DNA of 64,000 bases from Paramacrobiotus metropolitanus (taxonomy: Eukaryota; Tardigrada; Eutardigrada; Parachela; Macrobiotidae). Below are positions 31,271 to 42,659 of the stretch, piece by piece. The stretch's first letter is position 1; every line of letters begins with the position of its first letter. The position numbers were made by a program, and so were the translations under genes. Under the pieces are notes generated by a model. It saw only the letters and a list, made by a program, of their open reading frames with translations. It made no database searches and was not told the origin of the DNA. Location of the stretch: assembly GCF_019649055.1 (NCBI RefSeq), contig NW_026570261.1, positions 682,001 through 746,000 of the forward strand. Reading direction: 5' to 3'.

Positions 31271-34228
31271 ACCACGTCTGCGATTAGGCAGTCAGTGTAT
31301 TTTCAGAAACCAACAAAGACTGCTGTTTTGTTAAAAAGCTGAGAAAAGTGTATTTATAATCGTCTCACAACAGAATTGTTTACACAGGAACTTCTAACCG
31401 AAATTATGTAGTTTGGCAGTAGGAAAAACCGGAACGGTAATGGCAATGGGCTGCAACCTTGCGCTGCGTACTAATTGCCATGAAAAGCAGTCTAGCTATC
31501 TCATCGGTTTGCCGTCCGTGCATAGATGTTATAGCAGTTTCATCTGTCAGCTAGACTTTCGTTTTTCCACCCGCGTGGTATCACGTCTGTGGGCCGTGGC
31601 TACGCTGATAGTGCATATAGGTATATATATTTTGTTTTGTTATCCTGGCAGTGGGTAGTGTCACGTATTCATAAAATACCTTTTTTCGATAGCTCTGCGC
31701 ATCTCATACTGACAGCTTTTTAAGCTGCCATTCATAATAATCATATACGTTGCTATGTCACATCATCACAACTTCACAAGCAGCTTAACTACTGTAAATT
31801 TAATCTGAATCAAAAAGCAATTTTGAATGGCCAGCGTTTAAATCTTCTGGACACTATGCAGCAAAATGAAGTGCTGCGTATATTGAGAAGAACGCGGCTC
31901 TGACTTTGCAGTCATGGCGTTCAAAAATTTGCGACAACAAAGCAATTATGTACGTAATCATAATGGCAGCATAATGCTTAGCGCTAACGATTTTTTTTTC
32001 GATTTTGATAGTTTGTTTTTGTAAGATCTGTATGTGCTGCAACTGTATGTTGTATCGAAGACGCCTTTATTGACTGTTCAGGATCGTAGCGAGATAAACT
32101 GGAAATGGAAAGAATTTGTAGTGTATGTAAGCAGGGGCTTTTTTAGACAACACCCCACACGCCAATCGGTTTTGAATAAACCGATTGCAGATTCGGAATC
32201 GGCGCATTTTTTCGATCTGGAAAAACTATCCCACCTTGAAAAATAAAATGTCGCCCCTGAGGGGTCCAGCGCCCCACACGATACCGCCACCTCCGGCGGT
32301 CGCAATAGCGCCCCAGGGGGAAATGCTGTTTTTCGGGTTTCAACCACTGATTCTAGTCAAACGAGGTGCGCTGATTCAGAATCCACCATCAGAAAAATTG
32401 TAGAACAACTCGTTTACCAGATTTCCAAGTTTTTGAGGCAGGTCTAAACCTGGTGTGTCGAGGTCCCGGAACTTGGGACTGAGTGGCTCTATGGGGCGCT
32501 GGTCGGTACCGTGTGGGGCGCTGGACCCCTCAGGGGCGACATTTTGTTTTTCAAGGTGGGATAGTCTTTCCAGATCGAAAAAATTCGCTGATTCCGAATC
32601 TGCAATCGGTTTATTCAAAAAACCGATTGGCGTGTGGGGTGTTGTCTAAAAAAGCCCCTGTATGTAAGTACTCGTACATAGGTTGTACGAGTATCTCATG
32701 AAATGGATTATGACCTATGGCTAATGTGTCGTAGCAACGGTATTGCTGTTGTCCGTTATTGCTGTCATGTCTAGAGTTTAGTTGGTTGTTTGCTGCTGTC
32801 CCGAGCGGACATAATAAAAGATTATGCCGTTCGTTCAATTCATTACAGAAGTGTAGGTAGAGAAACAGGATCGAAACAGCAGAAGTTGCTATGAAGAGAC
32901 AAAGCATCAGAGAAGCAGAAAAAAGCAGAAAGGACAGAACTCGGGACCCCGTGAATACACCACAATTTTGTTTAGTAAGCTGGAATCATTATAGTACTAA
33001 CAATGCCACGCAAATAAAACGTTCTGTTGCGTCGATGGCTGTTGCAAGATAAACATTTAACAATGACAATAATCTGTCGATGCAGCGAAAAGCAAAGCAG
33101 AACAGTAGTTCCAGGAAGAAGATTAGCACTGTACACGTATGGTCTCCGTTCCGATTACTTCGTAAAAAGCATAACTGCATCCACCACCGCAGGCCTCATT
33201 GCAGCATCGGACATTCGGTCGCTCACGACAAATCTTTGTACTACAAGGTCCGACGGGACAGAAAAAATTAAAATTGGCGCATTTAATCCAGGGACAGGGA
33301 CCCAACGGTTCGGGCCGTTGGTTCTGCCGCTTGAAGCGGTTGTTGTCTGCATTCAAAGTAACGGAAGGAAATTATAGCTACTCCATCTAAGTCAATTACG
33401 AGCTGAAATTGTTACTTAATTGAAAACCAACCGAAAAAGCTTGAGCACTTACTTCTGAAAACTAGAACGCTTTGCTTATAGTGGAATTACAGTAGTAACA
33501 ACATCAACAGTGAAGTCAACCACGAAATATAATTATTTTATAATTTAGTTTTTTACTAATTTGAATGTGGAAAGCATCTGTGATTTTTTATGCCAGAACT
33601 ACAGACAAAAGCAATGAAAATCTGAAAGCAATGCAACCTTATTAAACGGCTTATCTTACGTTCGGCGCTGGCGGCAGATGTGAGTTGTACGGAAACGACG
33701 AGTAAACTGAACGCCACTGTTAAATACATTTTGGGATGCTAAACCACGGATTATTCTGGCATAAAAAAATTGCGCAACGTAGATTAGCAACCGTAAATAA
33801 TGTGCCTTATTTACCGCGGCAGCTTGTTTTTATATCGTTAGAGACACAAACGGCAGGCTGCACCGACGCGTGCTACAATGTGCGGCGTTGTTATTTTCCG
33901 GGTGACAATCGCAGACAATGTGCGTAATAAGCAGTTTCATGGGCATAACGGAACCACAAAATCTGCTTAGCTCGCTCCCTAGATCCGCTTTCGACATGTT
34001 TTACCTGTATGTGGCATAAATAATAAATATTTTCGCCATCGCTAAACAAACTTTTGCAGGTATTAAGACAGCGCACCGCTTCGACCGTGCCTCGTTTACT
34101 TCTGTCGACGAACGATAAGAATTATTGTTTTATCAGCTTTGAACAGCACCATACTCTTTCGTAGGTTAATGCGTCAATCTATGAATAACGCCACATTAAA
34201 CCTAACATAGGTAATTTACAAATTAGAC
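31271..34228. other. Transposon-rich spacer
   Basis: Apart from the hAT-like MITE at 32132-32660 I see no gene. Short open stretches around 33027-33377 have no recognisable domain. A small hairpin AACGG-TTCGGG-CCGTT lies near 33314. Confidence 0.5.
32132..32660. mobile_element. hAT-like MITE with long inverted termini and 8-bp TSD
   Basis: Ends CAGGGGCTTTTTTAGACAAC and its reverse complement; inverted similarity continues for about 140 bp on each side. Flanked by the 8-bp duplication TATGTAAG (32124-32131 and 32661-32668). The CAGGG terminus and 8-bp duplication are hAT hallmarks. No transposase; 529 bp. Confidence 0.9.
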
Positions 34229-34351
34229 AATTTGGGCAAAGTGCGGCAGTAGCAATACGAATGGCTATAGCCATAGCCGTCTCGTAGACGGACCACGGGA
34301 CGGCTATTGCTACAGTCATTAGTATTGCTACTGCCGCATTTTGCCCAAATT
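34229..34351. mobile_element. Short palindromic MITE, about 123 bp
   Basis: AATTTGGGCAAAGTGCGGCA at the left and its near-perfect reverse complement at the right, with inner CTATAGCCATAGCCG pairing. Almost the whole element folds on itself. Target duplication not resolved. Confidence 0.75.
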
Positions 34352-34635
34352 ACGAAGAGTCAGACATCTTTCTCTGTTGGCTGGTATACGGCCAGTGCAG
34401 CGCACTATGGTGCATAAGTTATGATTCATAGAGATAAGGACGGGTATGTTAGAAAACGGAGCTGTGCAGCGCGGTATCTTGAATACGTGCGGTATTGTTG
34501 TTTTGACCATTCGGAGCGCAGATAAGCTCCGGATCGTGATGACACACATTACCCGTCGTTATCTTCTGCGCATAATGCACAAAAAACCTATACAGGCGTT
34601 GGAAGATACCCGAATGTCTGAATCTGAGCATTGTC
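34352..34635. repeat. Dispersed repeat, copy 1
   Basis: About 285 bp closely similar to 41946-42245 (shared blocks such as GGAGCTGTGCAGCGCGGTAT). The second copy is an insertion relative to arm 2 of the inverted duplication, showing that this is a mobile unit. Class unknown. Confidence 0.7.
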
Positions 34636-34999
34636 TATTAAATAGTGTTTTTCCGTACTCGTACTAATTTTACCATACGTTTTTTTGCACTTGGCTACTT
34701 TCTGTCTTCTGACTTATGCACTATATAATTAAGAATCAAAACCACCGCCCGACGCCCAGCCGCGCCCCGGCCTGGGCCACCATTGAAAATTGCAAAAATT
34801 TGTCGTGTCAGTATTTCTAGTAATATTCAGTATTACTCGTAATAACTTGTGTCAATAAGCAATGGTCAAGTTGTGTATTTCACATTTGCACTTCTGCGTT
34901 TACTGTTTAATTTTTGTAAATGAACCGTAAAATTACCCTAAACTGAAACGAATCTATCATTTAGCTAACGAATTTGGCATCGTTTTCGGCAGTTTCCGG

Positions 35000-36226
35000 T
35001 AGTGCCCTGCAACGGCGTACAAAATTGCGTCCAGTCCGATCCAAACTTAAAAAATTTTATCCGAACCCAGTCCGACTCCGAATTCTAAAATCGTACTCCG
35101 ACCAATCCGATCCGAAAATATTTTTGGCCAATCCGAACCCACTCCGATCCGATCCGAAAAATTTTCCAAAAGAATATTGCTTAATTTTATCACACATCCC
35201 CACATTAAAAAAAATTTTAATGCCGAAGTACCGTAACATGGCATTCAAAAAAATTTTAGCCATGTTGTCGGTAGCCAAAAGACTTCAGAATTCACAGGTA
35301 CAAGTTTCCTGGGCATAATAAAGGTTGAGCTAGAGGATTTACATATACAGAATTTTTTAGGTGAATTTGGATTTTTAGCACTACAGTGTTGAAGCAATTG
35401 GAGAGGCTAGTTATCTATCCTCACTGTTAGAATATCTATCCTTACTGTCAGAAATCTGTATCAGATCTTTTTGTTGTATACGGTTCAGGCCACGGATTAC
35501 CCACGTATTAGCCATGTTCAAAAATAGGGACAGAAATTTAGAGGAGGGATGCTTTTAAACGTCCGGAACTAAAATAAATGGTAGTTTCGTGCATTCCTTA
35601 GTGTAAGTTGATATTATTATATATTATTATATATAATAATAGTATATATAATTAGAATATAATATTATTGTTATCTTAATCTCCAGTTTTTAATCCAATT
35701 ACAAGTGCTGCAAATAAAAATGGGAAGCCGGTGCCTTGTGAAACTGACTGAGCTGCACAACACATGTGGTCCGTTTAAACTTTAACCGTACTGTAGTAGT
35801 TATACTAAAATTATTTGATAAGACAATAACAAATAACGACATCATAACAATCGTAAAACACTCTAAATATTAAAAAGTGTCAGGAGAATTAACAAAAGAA
35901 AGTGAAAGAGAATTAACAAGAGTCAACTAAACAAAAGCAGGTACTTCGGTGCAAATTAATTAGGCGCAAATGGAAGCATCGCGCGAAGCTGACGAAAATT
36001 TTTGTTGTGAAGGCCGGTGAAATTCAATAAAAATTAATTAATAAAATTTATTTAATTACGGATTATTCGGAGCCTTGATTGCATCCGAACCCGATCCGAT
36101 CAGGTGCACATAAACTCCGAAACCACTCCGACTCCGAAATTTCCAGATTGAAATTTGTCCAATCCGGTCCGAAAATCGGAGTGGGTTCGGAGTGGATCGG
36201 ATTTCCCAGTCCGTTGCAGGGCTCTA
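35000..36226. mobile_element. Non-autonomous hAT-like element A
   Basis: Ends TAGTGCCCTGCAACGG and CCGTTGCAGGGCTCTA, flanked by the 8-bp duplication GTTTCCGG (34992-34999, 36227-36234). Subterminal regions carry many TCCGATCCGA/TCCGAACCC repeats. No transposase ORF; 1227 bp. It lies about 290 bp upstream of the KLHL copy 1 start codon and is absent from arm 2. Confidence 0.92.
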
Positions 36227-36519
36227 GTTTCCGGTACGATCGCCGGGCCTCGACGAGCCCCTCAAGGCGGCAGTTACGGTTTTTCAAGCTTTGCTTCTGG
36301 CCTGTTGCCGAATAAGTACATACATATTATTCTGTATTCTGTGATTCCGTACAGACTTCTGAGACTTGCTCACTTGCAGGCAGACTTGCATTTCCCAATC
36401 TTCTGCATCTAGGATCTTCTTTCAAGTTGCTTTTTGAAGGGTTTTGGTGCGAGTTCGTAATCACAAACACTGCAGAGACATTTTTTGATCGTCCAGTGAA
36501 CGCTGTCCACTGTATCACC

Positions 36520-39500
36520 ATGTCAAAGCCTGTTCGTTCTGCAGATCCGCCTCCTCACAGGCATGGTTGTTTGGCCGAGGAATTCCTGCGCGGACTGCAT
36601 GAACTGCAGTCATCAGGACCCCTGTGTGATGTCGTGCTGAAGGGTAGCGAAGAAACGGCGCTGGGCATCCCCTGTCATCGCAACGTCCTCACCGTCCACA
36701 GCGGATACTTTCGCTCGCTCTTCACGCACGAATGGAAGGAGACATCGCAGCGCGATCTGCAGCTGGAGAACATCGACAGTCCCACACTGAACGAGTAAGT
36801 ATTTGGCCTTTGGGCGTGGCCACAAATCGCTAAGCTCGTTACGCCGATGATAAATCGTAATGGCTTACTGTATGTTGCGTTATAAGCGTTTCCCAGTGTC
36901 AACTGTAAACTACTGATCACATTCATTCTTGGTCCGCCGTGTAGACTCGTGCAGTTCGCCTACACGCTGGATCTGCGCATTAGTGAGGAGAACGTGGAGT
37001 CTCTCTTGGTTGCGGCGCAATTTCTGCAGATGGACGCCGTGGCGGGGAGGTGCTGGGAGTACTTGGAGGCGCGGCTGAGCTTGTCCACCTGCGTGGCCGT
37101 CCACGCTCTGGCGGCGCAGCACCACCATCCCCGCCTGCTCGACGCCTCCCTGGCCATTATTTATCCAAACTTTTTGTCTCTGACGCAGAGCGAGGACTTC
37201 CTGCAGATGGAGGCGGAACAGGTACACTGATTAGGCTTCACAGTAATTACTGTGTTTATTACGTATTGCGGGACTTATTAGGCAATACAGTAATTACTGT
37301 ATCAAGGAACTAGATCTATAATATTACTACAAAAAAAAAGCTGAGACATCGAGATCGGAAAAACCAGAACCTAATAAAAAAACTGTAAACGCTATTAGAT
37401 TCAGCATGTTCAGAAACTGTTTATTTTTTATTTACAAGCCTGTCGACAAATCGAGCATTCCTCAGAACACAACTTCGCGCTAATATCGCTTTACCAGTTT
37501 ACCTGTTCCTTTTAGAGCCCTGCACCGGACTGGTAAATCCGAACCGCTCCGAATCCACTCCGATTTTCAGATCGGATTGGACGGATTCTAGTCTCGAAAA
37601 TTCGGACTCGGAGTGGTTTCGGAGTTTATGTGCATCTGACCGGATCGGATTCGGATGCAATCAAGACTCCGAATTATCCGTAATAAATAATTATTATTAA
37701 TTAATTTTGATTGAATTTCGCGCACCTTGCAAACAAAAAACTTCGTCAGCTTCGCGCTTCGCGCGAGGCTTCATTTGCGTTAACATACTCAATGCCAAAG
37801 TAGTACTTCGTCAGCTTCGCGCGAGGCTTCATTTGCGTTAATCTACTCAATGCCAAAGTATCTATTTCGCTTTCTTTTGCTAATTTCCTTGACAATTTTT
37901 AAAATTAGAGTGTATTATGATTGCTGTGGTAGTATTAGTCGTTATGGTTCTACAGTTCTACTAAATACTTTTTGTATATTTACCTCAATTACGCTCTTCA
38001 ACATTTACTTCAATTACGCTCTTGGTTTCACGGCTCAGACAATTTAACTGGGCACCGGCTTTCCATTTCTTATAGTTGTAGCACTTGTAATTCGATTAAT
38101 ACCGGTGATAACGGTAATAATAATATTATATTTATATGTTAAACTAAGTCTAAATAACAGGTTTGAATACATGAAACTACCGTTTTTTACAGTTGCGGAC
38201 GATTAAAAGTATCCCTTCCTCGTTTTGACCTTGGCCTCTATATAGGTGATCCGGGGGTAGAATCGTACACAATAAAAAGATTTGATTCAGATTTCTGACA
38301 GTAAGAACAGGCAACTAACTTCCCAAAATCTTACTACACTGTAGTGCATAGAAAAACTTTAAATTTAAAAAGAAGTTCTTTTACAAAACCTCTAAAGTAA
38401 CATATTTTACGCCCAAGGAAAGACCAACTGTAAAGGTTGTCTTTTTACTATCGTCAAAATGGCTAACAAATTTTTTTAATATTCTGTAAAGTTAAGATGT
38501 GTACTGTAATAAATATTTTTTGGGAAAAAATTTTTCGGAGCGGATCGGAGTGGGTTCGGAGTGGCCAAAAAATTTACGGATCGGATTGGTCGGAGTAAGA
38601 TTTCTACAATTCGGAGTCGGACTGGGTTCGGATAAATTTTTTAAAGTTTGGACCGGACTGGACGAAGTTTTCTAGTCCGTTGCAGGGCACTAGTTCCTTT
38701 ACATGCTCAATTAGTCGACAAGCTTGTACATGTGATTGTGTAGATTACAGTCAGGCTCACTGAACACTGTGTCGACTATCATGTGTACCGACCGCCACCA
38801 GGGCGGCTGCAAAGAAGAACGTAAGCTGTTCAGGAAAGGCAAAGAAACTAGGCGGTCGACGAATTTATGTGAATGGCGGGTCAGCATAGTGACTGTAACA
38901 TCCGTGTGTATGTTGCAGCTCACTGCGCTGATTGGGTCGGACGATGTGGAGGTGTACTGTGAGGATAAAGTGTGGGAGGCGGTGCGGCGCTGGCTGGATT
39001 ACGACCGTCCCAGACGGCTGCTGCACGTGTCCGCGGTCTTGCAGAGTGTCCGCGCGGCCTTTTTGAGTGAGAAGTGCCGACTGCAGTACGCGGCGGCCTT
39101 GGCCAGTGCGACAACGGGGATAGCCGGTGGGACTGCGCAAAACACCACCCCGCGGCATGCATTCGGTTAGTGTGAGATAATCCCTGTACAGTGGCAATTA
39201 CCATTCGTATTTTGTGGGTTCGCAAATTTACGGATGATATCTCGAAGTAAAGTGATTGTTGTTCATGTTGTCGCTTGCATCCATTAATCGTGTTGTGATT
39301 AATCGGAGAGTGATTGTTGTTCATGTTGTCGCTTGCACGTCTCATGCAGTTTATCGCGGACAATGAGAATCCATTGATCGTGTTGTGTTGGTGGTAGGGG
39401 CGCAGGAAGTGCTCGTCTGCGTGGAGAACTGGGAAGACAATTGGGAGGCTAGTGCGGTGCAGGTCTTCAGTCCGTCGATCCCGGCAGTGTGGCGCCTGAC

Positions 39501-41858
39501 CGATCAGCCGCCGCTCGGTGAGTATCCCAACGTCGCGATGCTGGACGATGGCCGGATGATGTTGATCTCCATACAAGGAGTGGAAGCGGTCCAGCGCGAC
39601 CACAGCTACACGCGCCTGAGCGGACCACCGATGGCACTGGCCGCCATGCAGACAGTGCGCAGCAGCGAAGCTGCGGCTGTCCTTGATGGTCGCGTTTTCG
39701 TGGCCGGTGGCTATGGGCAAATGCCAGTTCCGGTGCCAGTACTGTCGTCCGTCGAAGCATATGTCCCGAAGAGTAATTCATGGAGTGCGGTGGCCCCACT
39801 ACCCGTCGGTCTGATGAATTTGGTGATGGTGGCGTATGGCGGGCTGTTGTATGCGTTCGGTGGAGAAACGGAAGATGGACACGTTAGCAATGGTGCCTTT
39901 GCCTACGATCCAGCCGCCAACGCCTGGAGCCGGTTGCACGACATGCCCAGCGCCCGCTACAATTGCGCTGCGTGTGTGGCGCCCGACGGACTGATTTACG
40001 TAGTGGGTATGAGTATGACTGTGTCGGTATGAGTGCTATGGACAAGAGTGCCTACAGCATAGTCATAGGAAAATGGCCCGGTACATAGCGTCCAAAATGG
40101 TATACATACACTAATACTTTCGCTTGCGCGCACTCCGAATTACTTTTTTGTAATACTTTATGTCTTTGCAAAGCTAAATGATTTGTTTGCATTGTTCTGA
40201 AAACCGTTTGCGCGCGCAACATCCGGTTACCGAGATATGGCGAAACAAAATGGACAAAAAGTTTAAATGCATTGTCGTGTACCAAAAGTCTGGTTATTAC
40301 CCGATCTTCAATTGAAACTTTGCTGTAAAAGACACATCACCATAAGGTCGAAAGTGAACCATTTTCAGGTTCTTAACGCTTACCCATAATTTTAAAAGAA
40401 ATTTTGAAATTTTTGAAATTCATTTTAAAATCGGAAAAAAATGCTGTGATTCTGATATTGGTTCACTTTCGACTTTACGGCCATGTGTCTTTTACAGCAA
40501 AGTTTCAAAAAGATCGGGTAATAACCAGACTTTTGGTGCACGACAATGCATTTAAACTTTTTGCCCTCTTTGTATGTCGGCAACCGGATGTTGCGCGCGC
40601 AAACGGTTTTCAGAACAATGTAAACAAATCATTTAGCTTTGCAAAGACATAAAGTATTACAAAAATAATTCGGAGTGCGCGCAAGCGAAAGTTTTAGTGT
40701 ACGTATACCATTTTGGGCCCTATGTACCGGGCCGTTTTCCTTAATTCTGGCGGTGCATTGCGCAGGGGTAAGCACGGAAGGCCTGGAAGCTGGTGGAATG
40801 GAAGGCTGTGTGCGCGTGGAGGCCTACAATCCCGCCACCAGTCAATGGCTGAAAAAAGGTAGGAGCTTAGTATCTTAGGCCTCGTCCCGAATTCAAAGCG
40901 AATCTCGTTGAGATACAGCAACTCCACCTCGCGAGGTGGCTTCGCGTACCGTATCTGTAGGCGTGGCCACTGCATACAGCCACCTCGTGCGGTTGAGCAA
41001 CCGTACCATAACGAGATTCGCTTCGAATTCGGGACGAGGCCTTAGTTGTACTGTACCAGAACCGACTCTGCACGCGTGACGCCGAGAGCTGGACTGTCAC
41101 ACTGTCATAGACCAGACGCTACAAGCCCAGTTATCTATTTCTGCGTAAAAATACAGCGGCTAGAAATACAAATTCATGGGTTACGCTACGCTCCATACCA
41201 AGGCCCGCTACCCTACACTCTGCACGCGTTACATACAACTATTAGCAAGCGAACTTGGAAAAACCTTTCATTTTGACTTGCAGTTCCGCAGCTGCCGAAA
41301 AAAAATGCATTTTCAAGGCATAAAACTGCAGGTCAAAATGTTACCGCGCCCAAGCGTGGTTGGCCATACTGCCCAGATGTTGAACCGTATTGTATAGGGT
41401 GCCCATGCGTCGGATTTTTCGACATCACACAGTTTGTGTTTTCTTGGTGCCGTAATTGGATGTACTTACGGCTAGGCTACGTCAGCCGTCATGTGACTAT
41501 CTTGGCTCTCACTTGTCAAGCCCGGTGAAGTCCGGTCTTGGCTCGTTTGCAGCTCATTAAGCCGACGACTGCACATGGGCATGGTAATGGGAATGACGGT
41601 TCTTAATTGCGCTTGTTGTTTTTGGCATCGACAGGCGATCTGGTCCATCCGCGCAATGAGCCAGCCTGTGCGTGTCTGCAGGGGAAGTTGTACGTCCTGG
41701 GTGGGAACGCTTCGTGGGATCGCCGAATCCGCGATGCTGACGACGCCAGCATCGAAGTGTACGACCCCGATGCGGACCGCTGGCAGCTGCATGAGTGCCG
41801 ACTTTCGGAAGACATCGTGGGCGGAAGCTCTGTCAAGATGAAACTGAAGCGGGCTTGA
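36520..41858 (+). CDS. KLHL copy 1: BTB-BACK-Kelch protein, intact
   Basis: Six exons: 36520-36794, 36945-37221, 38919-39165, 39398-40006, 40766-40858, 41635-41858, total 1725 nt (574 aa); GT-AG throughout and phases agree. BTB about residues 25-130 (LCDVVLKGSE, HRNVLTVHSGYFRSLF), BACK about 130-245 (SEENVESLLVAAQFLQM, VWEAVRRWLDYD), then kelch blades (VFVAGGYG, LYAFGGETEDG, LYVLGGNA). KLHL proteins usually dimerise through BTB, bind Cullin-3 and present substrates for ubiquitination via kelch. The start is MSKPV because it is conserved in copy 2, whereas the upstream open stretch is not. Introns hold a hAT element, a foldback element and a small MITE. Substrate unknown. Confidence 0.9.
37513..38692. 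mobile_element. Non-autonomous hAT-like element B, in KLHL intron 2
   Basis: Same family as element A, opposite orientation: ends TAGAGCCCTGCACCGG and CCGTTGCAGGGCACTA, 8-bp duplication GTTCCTTT at 37505-37512 and 38693-38700. Internal tandem duplication of about 50 bp (CTTCGTCAGCTTCGCG... at about 37740 and 37806). Absent from the matching intron of arm 2. 1180 bp. Confidence 0.92.
40068..40740. mobile_element. Foldback element in KLHL intron 4 (arm 1)
   Basis: A nearly complete palindrome: GGAAAATGGCCCGGTACATA at the left, reverse complement at the right, arms about 320 bp with a short AT-rich centre near 40400. The counterpart in arm 2 is 52014-52696, so it predates the duplication. No clear target duplication. 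Confidence 0.85.
40878..41041. mobile_element. Small MITE in KLHL intron 5 (arm 1)
   Basis: 164 bp with inverted termini GGCCTCGTCCCGAATTC, flanked by TTA on both sides (40875-40877, 41042-41044). Counterpart in arm 2 at 51715-51877. Confidence 0.85.
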
Positions 41859-41942
41859 CGCTACACTGCTTCCTGTGGGGCCCGCGAATGAGATGAGTGT
41901 GTGCGTGTGGGTGTGGAACACGAGCCGGGGAAGGAGATACAG

Positions 41943-42246
41943 TCAATACGAAAAGTCAGATATCTTTCTCTGTCGACTGTTATACGGCCAGTGCAGCGCT
42001 CTATGGTGCATAAGTTACAATTCATAGAGATAAGAACGGGTATGTTAAAAAACGGAGCTGTGCAGCGCGGTATCTTGAATACTTGCGGTATAGTTGATTA
42101 AACTTGTTTTGACCATTCGGAGCGTAGATAAGATTCCGGATCGTGATGACACACGCTACCAGTCGTTATCTACTGCGCATAATGCACAAAAAAGTGACAA
42201 AACCTACATAGACGTTGGACGATACCCGAATGTCTGTGTCTGAGCA
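41943..42246. repeat. Dispersed repeat, copy 2 (insertion in arm 1)
   Basis: Similar to 34352-34635. Arm 2 reads directly across the site (GATACAGT then AAATGACATAAACTG), so this about 300-bp unit was gained by arm 1 or lost by arm 2. Confidence 0.7.
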
Positions 42247-42659
42247 ATGACATGAACTGATCTATTCGTTCTTCTCCCGTGTTGGTGACATTTTCTACTC
42301 GGTGTAGTGCATCCACAACTTCTCGCTTTAAATTTATGTTCTTTTTTTTATAAATTTGACGTGAAACATTATGTGGGGAAGATGAATTACAGTAATAATG
42401 TAATGTTGGTGACATTATGGGTGAGCCTCAGAGATTCCAACTGAAGTGTTTGTGCTGGTTTTCACGCACAGCTACAGTATTTCATAATATCTGCATACAT
42501 TTGGGAACTGTTTCCGGCATTCTGTCATCTGAAAACTTTCGTCACTTGTCAGGCATCATTAGAAAATCAATACATTACCGTTAACCACCGTTATAAAACT
42601 GAAGCTTTCCTTACCGGTTAGTTGCTCCACTTTTAGTTCAATATTTTCTGCTAGCAGTC

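Larger units (their letters stand above)
36235..42533 (+). repeat. Inverted duplication, arm 1
   Basis: Pairs with 50493-55165 in opposite orientation. It contains KLHL copy 1. Identity is near complete around exons 4 and 6 and their flanks and lower in exon 1 and the 5' flank. Arm 1 alone carries hAT element B and the 41943-42246 insertion. Outer limit is approximate. Confidence 0.9.

Noticed and set aside
38920-39720. 266-codon antisense open frame over KLHL exons 3-4
   Set aside because: It crosses a KLHL intron and is antisense to conserved kelch sequence; the same shadow recurs in arm 2 (53045-53878).
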